DNA of 64,000 nt from contig NZ_FWFU01000001.1 in assembly GCF_900172255.1 (NCBI RefSeq), forward strand, positions 1,302,001 through 1,366,000. Reading direction: 5' to 3'. Shown here piece after piece: positions 46,082 through 55,036 of the stretch. The position numbers and the translations under genes were made by a program. Position 1 is the first letter of the stretch. Each line of letters opens with the position of its first letter. Below the pieces are notes generated by a model, which did no database searches, had not been told where the DNA came from, and saw nothing but the letters and a program-made list of their open reading frames with translations. The DNA comes from Roseovarius halotolerans (GTDB lineage: Bacteria; Pseudomonadota; Alphaproteobacteria; Rhodobacterales; Rhodobacteraceae).

Positions 46082-46109
46082 TTGCCCTGACCCGGATTCG
46101 CTGTATTTT
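46082..46109 (+). promoter_or_regulatory. Promoter of the rpmF-plsX-fabH operon
   Basis: TTGCCC (46082-46087) and TATTTT (46104-46109) are 16 bases apart, about 110 bases before rpmF. Two small stem-loops lie in the leader (GGCTC/GAGCC near 46142-46163 and GGGCC/GGCCC near 46183-46197). Read-through from yceD is also possible. Confidence 0.45.
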
Positions 46110-46217
46110 CGCGCTCTCATCGGAATTTGGGGTTGAACCGAAGGCTCGCTAACGATTAAGAGCCGCGGACACTCGTGAAACCGGGCCATGATGGCCCACA
46201 GGAATTGAGGTTGCGAC

Positions 46218-46424
46218 ATGGCTGTCCAACAGAACAAGGTATCGAAATCGCGCCGCAATAACCGCCGGGCACATGACTCGCTGGTTGCGGCCAACCCGAA
46301 CGAATGCCCCAATTGTGGCGAACTGAAGCGTCCGCACCATGTCTGTGCGGCGTGTGGCCATTATGCCGACCGCGAAGTCGTTGCCATGGTTGACGAAGTC
46401 GATCTGGACGAAGACGCGGCCTGA
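46218..46424 (+). CDS. rpmF: Ribosomal protein bL32
   Basis: 68 aa. [20 protein letters not shown] at the start and the zinc-binding [17 protein letters not shown] are diagnostic of the C+ form of bL32. It is part of the large ribosomal subunit. It lies 23 bp before plsX in the widespread rpmF-plsX-fabH order that couples ribosome and lipid synthesis. Confidence 0.97.
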   Translation: MAVQQNKVSKSRRNNRRAHDSLVAANPNECPNCGELKRPHHVCAACGHYADREVVAMVDEVDLDEDAA

Positions 46425-46447
46425 ACATTCAGAAGGCGAGCGTCCGC

Positions 46448-47554
46448 ATGACCGCACGGATGGAAAAATCTCACGCGGGTGCCGGACGCACCATCATATC
46501 CGTAGACGCCATGGGCGGCGACGAGGGGCCGGCAACCGTTGTTGCCGGCATTTCGTATTCGGCCAAGAAGAACCCCGATATCGGGTTCATCCTGCATGGT
46601 CCCGAGGATGTGCTGAAACCGCTTGTCGCCAAGCGGCGGAATCTGCATGGCCGCTGCCAGATCCGAAATGCGCCCGATGTGGTGCAGATGGAGGACAAGC
46701 CCAGCCATGTGCTGCGCACCGGGCGCGAGACCTCGATGTGGTCGGCGCTGGAATCGGTGCGCAATGGCGAGGCGACGGTCTGCGTTTCCTGCGGCAATAC
46801 CGGCGCGCTGATGCTGTTGTCGGTGATGCGGCTTCGCAAGCTGACCGGTATCTATCGTCCCGCGATCGCGGTGCTGTGGCCCTCGCGCAACCCGCAGGGT
46901 TTCAACATCATGTTGGACGGGGGCGCCGATATCCGCGCCGATGCCAAGGACCTGATGCAATACGCGCTGATGGGCACGTCCTATGCGCGCAACGGATTCG
47001 GGCTGACCAAGCCGCGCGTCGGGCTTCTGAACGTGGGCACCGAAGAGCACAAGGGCCGCGCCGAGCTCAAGGAAGCCTATGATCTGATCTCGGCCAATGC
47101 CCGCAACGCCGATTTCGAGTTCGTCGGATTCGTCGAGGGCCGCGACCTGCCCGGCACGCTGTGCGATGTGATCGTGACCGACGGGTTCACCGGCAATGTC
47201 GCATTGAAGACCGGGGAAGGCATCGCCTCGCTGATCTCGGCGCTGTTGCGCGAGGCGTTCCAGTATTCGCCCCTCTCGCGGCTGGCCTCGGTGCTGGCCT
47301 ATACCTCCCTCCAGCGCCTCAAGAAACGAATCGATCCGCGTCGCGCCAATGGCGGTGTGTTCCTTGGCCTGAACGGCACGGTGGTGAAATCGCACGGGTC
47401 AGCGGACGCGACCGGCGTGTCGGCGGCTGTAAAGCTTGCTTTCGAGCTGGCCGAGACGGGGTTTACCGAAAAGCTGGCCGCACGGGTTGCATCCGCCAGC
47501 ATGCTTGACCAAGATGCCGCGACCAACAATTCAGACAACGGTGAAACCGAATGA
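46448..47554 (+). CDS. plsX: Phosphate acyltransferase PlsX
   Basis: 368 aa. The N-terminal motif TIISVDAMGGDEGPATVVAGI, the central SCGNTGALMLLSVMRL and GLLNVGTEEHKG, and VTDGFTGNVALKTGEG are the PlsX signatures. It converts acyl-ACP to acyl-phosphate for PlsY in the first step of phospholipid synthesis, as a peripheral membrane enzyme. Its TGA overlaps the fabH ATG (ATGA). Confidence 0.97.
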   Translation: MTARMEKSHAGAGRTIISVDAMGGDEGPATVVAGISYSAKKNPDIGFILHGPEDVLKPLVAKRRNLHGRCQIRNAPDVVQMEDKPSHVLRTGRETSMWSALESVRNGEATVCVSCGNTGALMLLSVMRLRKLTGIYRPAIAVLWPSRNPQGFNIMLDGGADIRADAKDLMQYALMGTSYARNGFGLTKPRVGLLNVGTEEHKGRAELKEAYDLISANARNADFEFVGFVEGRDLPGTLCDVIVTDGFTGNVALKTGEGIASLISALLREAFQYSPLSRLASVLAYTSLQRLKKRIDPRRANGGVFLGLNGTVVKSHGSADATGVSAAVKLAFELAETGFTEKLAARVASASMLDQDAATNNSDNGETE

Positions 47555-48525
47555 CGCTGCGCGCCGTCGTGGAAGGCGTCGGGCACTACTTGCCGGACCG
47601 TATCGTTCCCAACTCCGAATTTGAAAAATCGCTCGACACGTCGGACGAGTGGATCCGCACGCGCTCGGGCATCGAGCGACGGCACTTTGCCGCCGACGAC
47701 CAGACCACGTCGGACCTGGCAGTGCGTGCGGCGCGCGCGGCGCTGGGCGATGCCGGGCTGAGTGCTTCGGATGTGGATGGAATCATCGTCGCCACATCGA
47801 CGCCGGACCTCACCTTTCCTTCGGTCGCCACGATGGTGCAGCAAGAGCTGGGCATGACGCGCGGTTTTGCCTTTGACGTGCAGGCGGTTTGCGCTGGGTT
47901 CGTCTATGCGCTGACCAATGCCAATGCGCTGATCGTGGCCGGTCAGGCCCAATGCCTGCTGGTGATCGGCGCAGAAACCTTCAGCCGGATCATGGACTGG
48001 AACGACCGGTCCACCTGCGTGCTGTTCGGCGATGGCGCCGGGGCGCTGGTGCTGCGCGGCCAAGAGGGCAAGGGCAGCAACGAGGATCGCGGGATCCTGT
48101 CGGCCGACCTCAATTCCGACGGGCGCTATCGCGAGATGCTCTATGTCGATGGTGGCGTGTCCACCACCGGCGAGGCGGGCAAGCTGCGCATGCAGGGCAA
48201 TCCGCTGTTCCGCCAGGCGGTGGAGAAACTGGCCAGCACCGCGGAAACCGCGCTGGCGAAGATCGGGCTGAGCGGCGCGGACGTGGACTGGATCGTGCCG
48301 CACCAGGCCAATATCCGCATCATCCAGGGCACCGCCAAGAAAATGGGCGTGTCGATGGACCATGTGATCGTCACCGTGCAGGACCACGGCAATACCTCGG
48401 CGGCCTCGATCCCGCTGGCGCTGTCGGTCGGGGTGGAGCGCGGACAGATCAAGCGCGGCGACCTGCTGCTGTCCGAAGCGATCGGCGGCGGGCTGGCCTG
48501 GGGCTCTGTCGTGCTGCGCTGGTAG
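47551..48525 (+). CDS. fabH: Beta-ketoacyl-ACP synthase III
   Basis: 324 aa. Catalytic triad: C114 in [13 protein letters not shown], histidine in [12 protein letters not shown] and asparagine in [13 protein letters not shown]. It condenses acetyl-CoA with malonyl-ACP to start fatty acid synthesis. It is coupled to plsX by a four-base overlap. The ihfA promoter lies directly after it. Confidence 0.97.
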   Translation: MTLRAVVEGVGHYLPDRIVPNSEFEKSLDTSDEWIRTRSGIERRHFAADDQTTSDLAVRAARAALGDAGLSASDVDGIIVATSTPDLTFPSVATMVQQELGMTRGFAFDVQAVCAGFVYALTNANALIVAGQAQCLLVIGAETFSRIMDWNDRSTCVLFGDGAGALVLRGQEGKGSNEDRGILSADLNSDGRYREMLYVDGGVSTTGEAGKLRMQGNPLFRQAVEKLASTAETALAKIGLSGADVDWIVPHQANIRIIQGTAKKMGVSMDHVIVTVQDHGNTSAASIPLALSVGVERGQIKRGDLLLSEAIGGGLAWGSVVLRW

Positions 48526-48576
48526 ATGGCTCGCCAACCGATCTTCGCTTAAAGAGCCCTTCGCAAGTCGTTGACA

Positions 48577-48605
48577 TTGACTCGGAAATTCCTTCCACCA
48601 TAAAG
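48577..48605 (+). promoter_or_regulatory. ihfA: Promoter of ihfA
   Basis: TTGACT (48577-48582) and ATAAAG (48600-48605) are 17 bases apart. An overlapping TTGACA six bases upstream could also serve. The -10 box lies about 25 bases before the ATG at 48630. Confidence 0.55.
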
Positions 48606-48629
48606 TCTGGCAATGACAGAGGGGATGAG

Positions 48630-48932
48630 ATGAGCGAGAAAACAATCACCAGAATGGATCTGAGCGAGGCCGTCTTCCGGGAAGTCGGGCTTTCGCGTAA
48701 CGATTCCGCGCAGCTCGTGGAAACAGTGTTGTCACATATGTCCGACGCGTTGGTGCGCGGAGAGCAAGTCAAGATTTCGTCCTTCGGAACCTTCTCGGTG
48801 CGCGAGAAATCCGCACGGGTCGGGCGCAATCCCAAGACAGGCGAGGAAGTCCCGATCAACCCCCGGCGCGTTCTGACATTTCGTCCGTCGCATCTGATGA
48901 AGGACCGGGTCGCCGACGGCAACAAAAGCTAG
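48630..48932 (+). CDS. ihfA: Integration host factor subunit alpha
   Basis: 100 aa from ATG 48630, with GAGGGGATGAG as ribosome binding site; longer open frame upstream is a shadow of fabH. The product has the HU/IHF fold: [47 protein letters not shown] and the beta-arm [25 protein letters not shown] with the following IxPRRV is typical of the alpha subunit. It bends DNA with IhfB. It lies 14 bp before the MerR gene. Confidence 0.96.
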   Translation: MSEKTITRMDLSEAVFREVGLSRNDSAQLVETVLSHMSDALVRGEQVKISSFGTFSVREKSARVGRNPKTGEEVPINPRRVLTFRPSHLMKDRVADGNKS

Positions 48933-48946
48933 GACACAAGCCGGAA

Positions 48947-49858
48947 ATGGCCAAATCAGCCGACGCCTTCCGCACCATCAGCGAAGTAGCCGACTGGCTG
49001 GAAACACCCGCGCATGTTCTGCGCTTCTGGGAAAGCAAGTTCAGCCAGGTCAAACCCGTGAAGCGCGCGGGCGGGCGGCGCTATTACCGGCCTGCCGACA
49101 TGCAGCTGCTGAGCGGGATCAAGAAACTGCTGCATGATGACGGCATGACGATCAAGGGCGTGCAGAAAATCCTTCGGGAACAAGGCGTCAGGCATGTCAC
49201 CGCCTTGTCGCAGCCGTTGGAAGGCGAGGCTCACGACATCGAAGAGGCCCGGCTTGAAATTGCGCCCGAGACACCACCCGAATCCGCCCAGGTGCTGAAC
49301 TTCAGGGACGGACAGGCCAGCGCAGCCGGGGCGGACGACGATGACGCGCCAGACGCCCCGCCCGCAAGCGCGCCCCCTGCCCCTGCACCCGAGACACCGG
49401 CCGAAGCGCCAACCGACATGAGCGACACTCCGGCACCTGATACGGTCGCGCATGAGTGTGACGAGAGCGTGACCGACACGGACAGCACCTTTACCACAGA
49501 CACCGCGGACGCAGCCACAGAGGACGCTCCTGAGGCGGCGGGGGCGCCGCCTTTGGACGCGGACGCGCTGCACCCCCCGACAGCCGACGATGTGTTCGGC
49601 ACCTCAAACGATGACATCGCGGCTGACGCGGAGCCCGGCCCCATCGACGAAACCGAAGCGCCCCCAACCGCACCCCGGCCGGCCATCGTTACGGTGCCCG
49701 ACGATCCGCCCGACAATACCCCTGCCCCTGCCGGGTTGCTGACGCAGCTCAGCCGATTCTCGGGGTCGCTTGCCCCCGAGCAGCGCGCCCGTCTGGCCAG
49801 TTTGTGCGATCGCCTGCACAGCGCGAGTGACAAAGGCGGCCCGCAGCGCAGCCGGTGA
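48947..49858 (+). CDS. MerR-family regulator with long acidic low-complexity tail
   Basis: 303 aa. The winged helix-turn-helix covers residues ~9-80 ([47 protein letters not shown]). Residues ~100-260 are rich in Ala, Pro, Asp, Glu and Thr and probably disordered. A short conserved-looking C-terminal helix follows ([28 protein letters not shown]). The ihfA-merR pairing is common in Alphaproteobacteria. The target is unknown; no metal- or drug-binding cysteines are visible. Confidence 0.88.
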   Translation: MAKSADAFRTISEVADWLETPAHVLRFWESKFSQVKPVKRAGGRRYYRPADMQLLSGIKKLLHDDGMTIKGVQKILREQGVRHVTALSQPLEGEAHDIEEARLEIAPETPPESAQVLNFRDGQASAAGADDDDAPDAPPASAPPAPAPETPAEAPTDMSDTPAPDTVAHECDESVTDTDSTFTTDTADAATEDAPEAAGAPPLDADALHPPTADDVFGTSNDDIAADAEPGPIDETEAPPTAPRPAIVTVPDDPPDNTPAPAGLLTQLSRFSGSLAPEQRARLASLCDRLHSASDKGGPQRSR

Positions 49859-49881
49859 TGGGAAAATTCCCATTTCCCCTC

Positions 49882-49909
49882 TTGTTCCCGGTGTCAAAAC
49901 CGGTATGTA
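49882..49909 (+). promoter_or_regulatory. Promoter of tRNA-Pro
   Basis: TTGTTC (49882-49887) and TATGTA (49904-49909) are 16 bases apart, with the -10 box about 12 bases before the tRNA. A small stem-loop (ATGGGA/TCCCAT around 49858-49873) overlaps the preceding stop and may end the merR transcript. Confidence 0.45.
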
Positions 49910-49921
49910 ACGGCCTCATGT

Positions 49922-49998
49922 CGGGCTATAGCGCAGTCTGGTAGCGCGTCCGTCTGGGGGACGGGAGGTCGCAGGTTCGAATCCTGCTAGCCCGACCA
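49922..49998 (+). tRNA. tRNA-Pro (anticodon GGG)
   Basis: 77 nt with encoded CCA. Acceptor CGGGCTA pairs with TAGCCCG, the D arm is AGCGCAGTCTGGTAGCGC, the anticodon loop is CTGGGGG (anticodon GGG) and the T-arm has AGGTTCGAATCCT. The discriminator is A. Confidence 0.96.
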
Positions 49999-50081
49999 TT
50001 TCACCGCCCCCATAATCGCCCCGGCAGGGGCGCCGGCAGATGCCAGCGGCGCCCGTGCCCAGTGAATTGGGGATGGATGAC

Positions 50082-51158
50082 ATGACCGGTGTTCTTGCGA
50101 GCCAGCAGATTTCGGCACTCATCGCCGATGGCCGACTTTCGGCACAAAAACCAATCCTTCCCGAACAGGTGCAGCCCGCCAGCCTCGATCTGAGGCTTGG
50201 CAATGTAGCTTACCGCGTGCGCGCCTCGTTCCTGGCCGGCCACGATTGCAGCGTCACCGAGCGACTGGACGAATTCGAGATGCACCGCATTGACCTGCGC
50301 GATGGTGCGGTGCTGGAAAAGGGCTGCGTCTATGTCGTGCCCTTGATGGAGGTTCTGGACCTTCCGGCCGGTTTGCAGGCCGTTACCAATGCCAAGTCAT
50401 CGACCGGGCGCCTGGACCTTCTGACGCGCACGATCACCGATGGCGGCACCGAGTTCGACCGCATCCCGGCAGGTTACAGTGGCCCGCTTTACGCCGAGAT
50501 CTGCCCGCGTTCCTTCTCGGTCCTGGTGCGTCCCGGCATGCGGCTCAACCAGATCCGTTTCCGCGACGGTCAGGCGGTGCTGGGCGATGATGAACTGCGC
50601 GCGCTGCATGCCAGCATGCCGCTTGTCGATGACGAGCCGGTGATCGGTGACGGCCTGGGCTTTTCGGTGGATCTCAAGCCCCAGAGTGGCACACTGGTCG
50701 GCTATCGCGCAAAGCCCCATACCGGCGTGATCGACCTCGACAATATCGGCGGATATGACCCGGCCGAGTATTGGGAGGAGGTGCATTCCGACAATGGCCG
50801 CATCATCCTCGATCCCGGCGCGTTCTATATCCTGGTCAGCCGCGAGGCCGTGCATATCCCGCCCGCCTATGCCGCTGAAATGGCGCCCTACCTGGCGATG
50901 GTGGGGGAATTCCGTGTGCATTACGCGGGCTTCTTCGACCCCGGATTCGGCCATGACGCGGCCGGAGGCGCCGGGTCGCGCGGCGTGCTGGAGGTGCGCT
51001 GCCACGAAGCGCCCTTTGTGCTGGAGCACGGTCAGATCGTCGGGCGGCTGGTCTATGAGAAGATGGATCAGGAACCCGCGCAGCTATACGGCGCCGGAAT
51101 CAGCTCGAATTACCAAGGCCAGGGGCTGAAACTGTCCAAGCACTTCCGGGCCCGCTGA
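50082..51158 (+). CDS. dcd: 2'-deoxycytidine 5'-triphosphate deaminase, two-domain form
   Basis: 358 aa from ATG 50082 (MTGVLASQQISALIADG); ATG 50073 and 50040 are in frame but lack family sequence. E. coli Dcd has 193 aa, so this is about double. The first half has QPASLDLRLG, TNAKSSTGRLD and IPAGYSGPLYAEICPRSFSVLVRPGMRLNQIRF. The second half repeats a related fold, with LDPGAFYILVSREAVHIPPAYAAEM and FFDPGFG...LEVRCHEAPFVLEHGQIVGRL. Family enzymes deaminate dCTP to dUTP for dTMP synthesis. Confidence 0.9.
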   Translation: MTGVLASQQISALIADGRLSAQKPILPEQVQPASLDLRLGNVAYRVRASFLAGHDCSVTERLDEFEMHRIDLRDGAVLEKGCVYVVPLMEVLDLPAGLQAVTNAKSSTGRLDLLTRTITDGGTEFDRIPAGYSGPLYAEICPRSFSVLVRPGMRLNQIRFRDGQAVLGDDELRALHASMPLVDDEPVIGDGLGFSVDLKPQSGTLVGYRAKPHTGVIDLDNIGGYDPAEYWEEVHSDNGRIILDPGAFYILVSREAVHIPPAYAAEMAPYLAMVGEFRVHYAGFFDPGFGHDAAGGAGSRGVLEVRCHEAPFVLEHGQIVGRLVYEKMDQEPAQLYGAGISSNYQGQGLKLSKHFRAR

Positions 51159-51164
51159 GCCGGA

Positions 51165-51401
51165 TCAGAACTTGCCGAAGCGCCGGCCAAGGCGCATTGC
51201 TTGACGGGCGCGCTGCTGAGTCTTGCGCGTGTCAGGCCCCTGCCCCTGCCCGGCCTGCTGTTGGCCGCGCTGCGTCTGTCCCTGCCCCTGCGACTTGCCC
51301 TTGCGGTTGCCCATTGCGCTGATTCCAGCATTCACGCCGCGGCTCATCAACTGGCGCATGACCATGCGGATGATCATCGTAACGATCCGATTAGCGTTCA
51401 T
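51165..51401 (-). CDS. Small basic Gln/Gly-rich protein, function unknown (78 aa)
   Basis: The frame from ATG 51401 begins MNANRIVTMIIRMVMRQLMSRGVNAG, an amphipathic or weakly membrane-associated helix, and continues with a Gln/Gly-rich, basic tail (KGKSQGQGQTQRGQQQAGQG...). Upstream in-frame residues are probably not translated. It converges with dcd six bases away. Similar short proteins occur in relatives, as far as I recall. No function is apparent. Confidence 0.6.
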   Translation of the reverse strand: MNANRIVTMIIRMVMRQLMSRGVNAGISAMGNRKGKSQGQGQTQRGQQQAGQGQGPDTRKTQQRARQAMRLGRRFGKF

Positions 51402-51479
51402 GGTAGCCTCGCTTTCTGCCTCTGTGGCATGGCATAGCATGAAACCATGCCGATTTCAGGGCGTTTCGGATCGGCGCGA

Positions 51480-52142
51480 TCACTCCTCGAAAAGTTCGCT
51501 CTGATCGTCCTCATCCGCGTCGTCATTGTCGTCGCCGTCTTCGCCCAGTTGCGGCATCGAGCCGGGCGGCGGGCGGTTCTCCAGAAGGCCGGCGGCCCGC
51601 AACTCCTTGAGACCCGGCAGGTCGCGCGCGGATTCGAGGCCGAAATGATCGAGGAAATTCTGCGTGACCACGAAGGTCACGGGTCGCCCCGGCGTCATCT
51701 TGCGGCGGCCAAAGCGGATCCACTCCATCTCGAGCAGCTGATCGACCGTGCCCCGGCTGACCGAGACGCCGCGGATCTCTTCGATTTCGGCGCGCGTCAC
51801 CGGCTGATGATAAGAGATGATTGCCAGCGTTTCGATCGCCGCGCGGCTGAGCTTGCGGGTTTCCACGGTTTCTTTCTGCATCAGGAAACCGAGATCGGGT
51901 GCCGTGCGCATCGCCCAGGCATCGCCGACCTTGACCACCCGAACGCCGCGCCCCTCGTAGCGTTTGCGCAGATGCGTCAACGCCTCGGCCGCATCGCAGC
52001 CATGCGGCATCCGGGCCTCGATCTCCTTGAGGGTGACTGGTTCCGCAGTAGCGAAGAGGATCGCTTCGCACATGCGCTCCTGCTCGGCTATCGGGGGCGC
52101 CGCGAAAAGGCTTTCTTCTTTTCTCTCAGTCTCTTCTGACAT
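51480..52142 (-). CDS. scpB: Segregation and condensation protein ScpB
   Basis: 220 aa. Two winged-helix domains are visible: CEAILFATAEPVTLKEIEARM... and LSRAAIETLAIISYHQPVTRAEIEEIRGVSVSRGTVDQLLE, the latter being the family signature. The C-terminus is acidic (DGDDNDDADEDDQSE). ScpB, with ScpA and SMC, forms the condensin that organises and separates chromosomes. It follows scpA by four bases. Confidence 0.95.
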   Translation of the reverse strand: MSEETERKEESLFAAPPIAEQERMCEAILFATAEPVTLKEIEARMPHGCDAAEALTHLRKRYEGRGVRVVKVGDAWAMRTAPDLGFLMQKETVETRKLSRAAIETLAIISYHQPVTRAEIEEIRGVSVSRGTVDQLLEMEWIRFGRRKMTPGRPVTFVVTQNFLDHFGLESARDLPGLKELRAAGLLENRPPPGSMPQLGEDGDDNDDADEDDQSELFEE

Positions 52143-52146
52143 GTTC

Positions 52147-52941
52147 CTAATCTTTCCGGCGCAGCTCTATCGGAGCGAATGTATCGGATTGGCGCAGCTC
52201 GATCTTGCCTTCCTTGGCCAGCTCCAGGGAGGCCGCGAATGTCGATGCCGTCGCCGAGCGGATGCGGGCGGGATCGCTGGTGAAGCCTTCGGGCAGATAG
52301 GTGGAAATGTCGGTCCAGGTACCGGCGAAACCGATGAGAGAGCGCATCCGCTCAAGCGCCTGTTCCATGGTGAAGACCGATTCGCGATCCATCGCATAGG
52401 GGCGGAACTCATCCTTGGTGCGGATGCGCGCATAGCCCTGCATGAGGTCGAGAAGCGTCGCGGTATAGGTCACGCGCTTGACGCGGGTCACATCCTCGGG
52501 GATGCCACGCGCAAAGAAATCGCGGCCCAGCTGATCACGCGCCATCAGCATGGCAGCATGTTCACGCATCGCCTGAAGCCGTTCGAGCTGAAAGGCAAGA
52601 TGCGCGGCCATTTCCTCGCCCGAGGGGCCGTCTTCGGCGGGATCGGGCGGCAACAAGAGCCGCGATTTGAGAAAGGCAAGCCAAGCGGCCATCACCAGGT
52701 AATCGGCGGCCAGTTCGATGCGCAGTTGCTTGGCCTGATCGACAAAGGCAAGGTATTGGCGCGCGAGTTCCAGGATCGACACCTTGCGCAGATCGACCTT
52801 CTGGGTGCGGCCAAGCGTCAGGAGCACGTCGAGAGGACCCTCGAATCCGTCGATATCGACGATCAGTGCCTCGGCGGCCACACGTTCGGCAACGGGAACC
52901 ACCCGCGCCTGACCTTCCTCGAAATCATCTTCAACCATCAC
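52147..52941 (-). CDS. scpA: Segregation and condensation protein ScpA
   Basis: 264 aa; the start is ATG 52941 or 52938. Kleisin N-terminal segment: FEGPLDVLLTLGRTQKVDLRKVSILELARQYLAFVDQA, then YLVMAAWLAFLKSRLLLPPD. The C-terminal winged helix is present (SATASTFAASLELAKEGKIELRQSDTFAPIELRR). It bridges the SMC heads with ScpB. It overlaps the nagZ stop by 11 bases. Confidence 0.95.
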   Translation of the reverse strand: MMVEDDFEEGQARVVPVAERVAAEALIVDIDGFEGPLDVLLTLGRTQKVDLRKVSILELARQYLAFVDQAKQLRIELAADYLVMAAWLAFLKSRLLLPPDPAEDGPSGEEMAAHLAFQLERLQAMREHAAMLMARDQLGRDFFARGIPEDVTRVKRVTYTATLLDLMQGYARIRTKDEFRPYAMDRESVFTMEQALERMRSLIGFAGTWTDISTYLPEGFTSDPARIRSATASTFAASLELAKEGKIELRQSDTFAPIELRRKD

Positions 52942-53941
52942 CGCGCCCGTTTATCAGCGCGTCAAGCTTTGCCTCAAGGGCCGGAATGTCAACCTCGTCG
53001 GGCTTGCGTCGTGCGGCCAGTGCGCGTTCGGCACGGGCCTGACCCACTGCCGAGAGGCGCCCGGAAGCGTCCGACACGGCGATGCGTTCGTCGAGCGTGC
53101 CATTGCAATGCAGCACCACATCGCATCCCGCATCGATCGCGGCGCGGGCATTCGCTGCCAGCGACCCCTTGAGCGCCTTCATCGAGATATCGTCGGTCAT
53201 GATCAGCCCGTCAAAGCCGATCTCGTCGCGGATCAGGCGCATCATCACTGGCGACAGCGTTGCGGCGCGCGAGTCGATGGCGCTGTAGACCAGATGCGCG
53301 GTCATCCCCATCGGCAAGTCGTTAAGCGCGCGGAAGGGCGCGAAATCCTGCTTGCTCAGGTCTGCATGGGCGGCATCGACCACGGGCAGGTCGAGGTGGC
53401 TGTCGACCTGTGCGCGGCCATGTCCGGGGATATGCTTGAGCACCGGCAAGACGCCCCCCGCAAGCAACCCGTCCGCGACCGCCCGCCCCAGGCGCGCCAC
53501 CGTGTCAGGGTCGCAGCCATAGCAGCGGTTCCTCAGGAAATCATGGGTTTCGGGCGCGGCCACATCGACCAGCGGCGCGCAATTGCTGTCGATGCCCAGA
53601 TCATGCAGTTCGGCGGCGATCAGGCGATAGCGCAGATACATCGCCTCTTCGCCCCTGTCGCCGACAGCCGCCACATGATCGAGCGGCGCAAGCCATTCGC
53701 GCCAGAGCGGCGCGCGCAGGCGCTGCACGCGCCCGCCTTCCTGATCAATGGTGATTGGGGCATCACGGCCCACGGCATCGCGCATCTCGGCGCAAAGCGC
53801 GCGCACCTGCTCGGGCGTATCGATATTGCGCGCGAAGAGGATGAAACCGAAGGGGTCGGCATCCTTGAACAGCCGTTTCTCCCCGGCGTTCAGCCGCAGC
53901 CCTTCGGCATCAAGGATCGAGGCCCCGAAATGGCGGCTCAA
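52931..53941 (-). CDS. nagZ: Beta-N-acetylhexosaminidase NagZ (GH3)
   Basis: 336 aa from TTG 53941, which overlaps the upstream stop (TTGA) and gives the usual short N-terminus SRHFGASILDAEG. ATG 53962 is an alternative. GH3 motifs: PFGFILFARNIDTPEQVRAL, TIDQEGGRVQRLRAPLW, and KHIPGHGRAQVDSHLDLP with the His-Asp catalytic dyad region. MTDDISMKALKG holds the nucleophile aspartate. It removes GlcNAc from anhydro-muropeptides in cytoplasmic cell-wall recycling. Confidence 0.93.
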   Translation of the reverse strand: MSRHFGASILDAEGLRLNAGEKRLFKDADPFGFILFARNIDTPEQVRALCAEMRDAVGRDAPITIDQEGGRVQRLRAPLWREWLAPLDHVAAVGDRGEEAMYLRYRLIAAELHDLGIDSNCAPLVDVAAPETHDFLRNRCYGCDPDTVARLGRAVADGLLAGGVLPVLKHIPGHGRAQVDSHLDLPVVDAAHADLSKQDFAPFRALNDLPMGMTAHLVYSAIDSRAATLSPVMMRLIRDEIGFDGLIMTDDISMKALKGSLAANARAAIDAGCDVVLHCNGTLDERIAVSDASGRLSAVGQARAERALAARRKPDEVDIPALEAKLDALINGRGDG

Positions 53942-54960
53942 CGGGTGACCACCGGGATGCATTCGGCGTTTTCCGCGACCAGAGCCGAGCAGAAGCGGCG
54001 CGCATCACTCAGATCTTCGAAACCGATCGCGCGCAGGCGATAGAAAGTGCGTCCGCCGCTCTGCGCCTTCTGGATCACGCGATCCTTGCCTTCCAGGTAT
54101 TCGCCGAAGCGACCGTCAAGGCGCTTCCATTCCTGGCGGGCGATGTCGGCGGATTCGAAGGCGCCAAGCTGTGCAAGGCGGGTGCCTGCCGGGATCGCCT
54201 CGGGGTCGATATCGCGCGGCCCGCTTTGCGACGGGGCGGCGGTGGCGGTCTGTTGCCGGGCCTGCTGTCCCAGCGAGACGGGGCGCAACTGCGGACGCAG
54301 CGAACGCCCGATCCCGCCTTCGACGCGCAGCGCCTCGGCGATGGCGGCCTCGACCGCAGGTTCGCGCGCGGCCAGGTCCTCGGTTTCGGGGACCGGATCA
54401 TCGGCGGGTTCGACACTGGCCGCTTCGGCAAGGTCGCCCTGATCGGTGAGTTCGGTGGCAAGCGCCTCGACGGCGGCCAGTTGCACGGGTTGGCCGGCCG
54501 CGGGCGCGGGTTCGCCCGCCTCGGCGCTCGGGGTCGCTTCGGCTTGCACCTTGTCTGCCGGTTCGGCTGTGGGTGTGGGTTCGGGCTTCGGCTTGGGGCG
54601 CGCTGCCGCCAATTCGCTGGCGGGTGCGTCCTCAAGCGTAAGGTCCAGGGGTTTGGGCGCAAGTATCAGACGGTCTGCGGGTTTCTCGGCGGTGCCATCT
54701 GCCGCGACCGCATTGACCGAAAGGCCCTGATTGAGCGCCTGACGCCCGCCCGGATCCTCAGGTTGAACCCGCATCGGCCCTTCGGCGGCGCGCACCACTG
54801 GCACACCGCTGACATCGCGCACCAGAAGCTTGTAGCCCCAGATACCGACCCCGACGATCAGCAGCATGGAAACCGCCGCCCCCGCCAGGTTGGTCAATCC
54901 TGCGATTCTGCTGCCCTGCCCCGGCGCAGCATCCGGCTGCGCGCCCTGCATCTCTGCCAT
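53938..54960 (-). CDS. SPOR-domain membrane protein
   Basis: 340 aa. One transmembrane helix near residues 24-46 (LTNLAGAAVSMLLIVGVGIWGYKLLV) is followed by a long Pro/Ala/Glu-rich, probably disordered periplasmic region. The C-terminal SPOR domain (residues ~260-340) reads GTRLAQLGAFESADIARQEWKRLDGRF ... FYRLRAIGFEDLSDARRFCSALVAENAECIPV. SPOR domains bind denuded glycan strands, often at the division septum. Placement with argS upstream and nagZ downstream is common in this family. Confidence 0.92.
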   Translation of the reverse strand: MAEMQGAQPDAAPGQGSRIAGLTNLAGAAVSMLLIVGVGIWGYKLLVRDVSGVPVVRAAEGPMRVQPEDPGGRQALNQGLSVNAVAADGTAEKPADRLILAPKPLDLTLEDAPASELAAARPKPKPEPTPTAEPADKVQAEATPSAEAGEPAPAAGQPVQLAAVEALATELTDQGDLAEAASVEPADDPVPETEDLAAREPAVEAAIAEALRVEGGIGRSLRPQLRPVSLGQQARQQTATAAPSQSGPRDIDPEAIPAGTRLAQLGAFESADIARQEWKRLDGRFGEYLEGKDRVIQKAQSGGRTFYRLRAIGFEDLSDARRFCSALVAENAECIPVVTR

Positions 54961-55036
54961 GTTTCGCCTCGCTCTCGCACCGGCGATACGTGGCCGCCGG
55001 GTTCTTTACTGCCGCCCCGGCGCGCATGCGCGGTTT

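Noticed and set aside
47889..48629. Long N-terminal extension of ihfA
   Set aside because: It is a shadow of fabH; IHF alpha begins at 48630 with a strong ribosome site and correct length.
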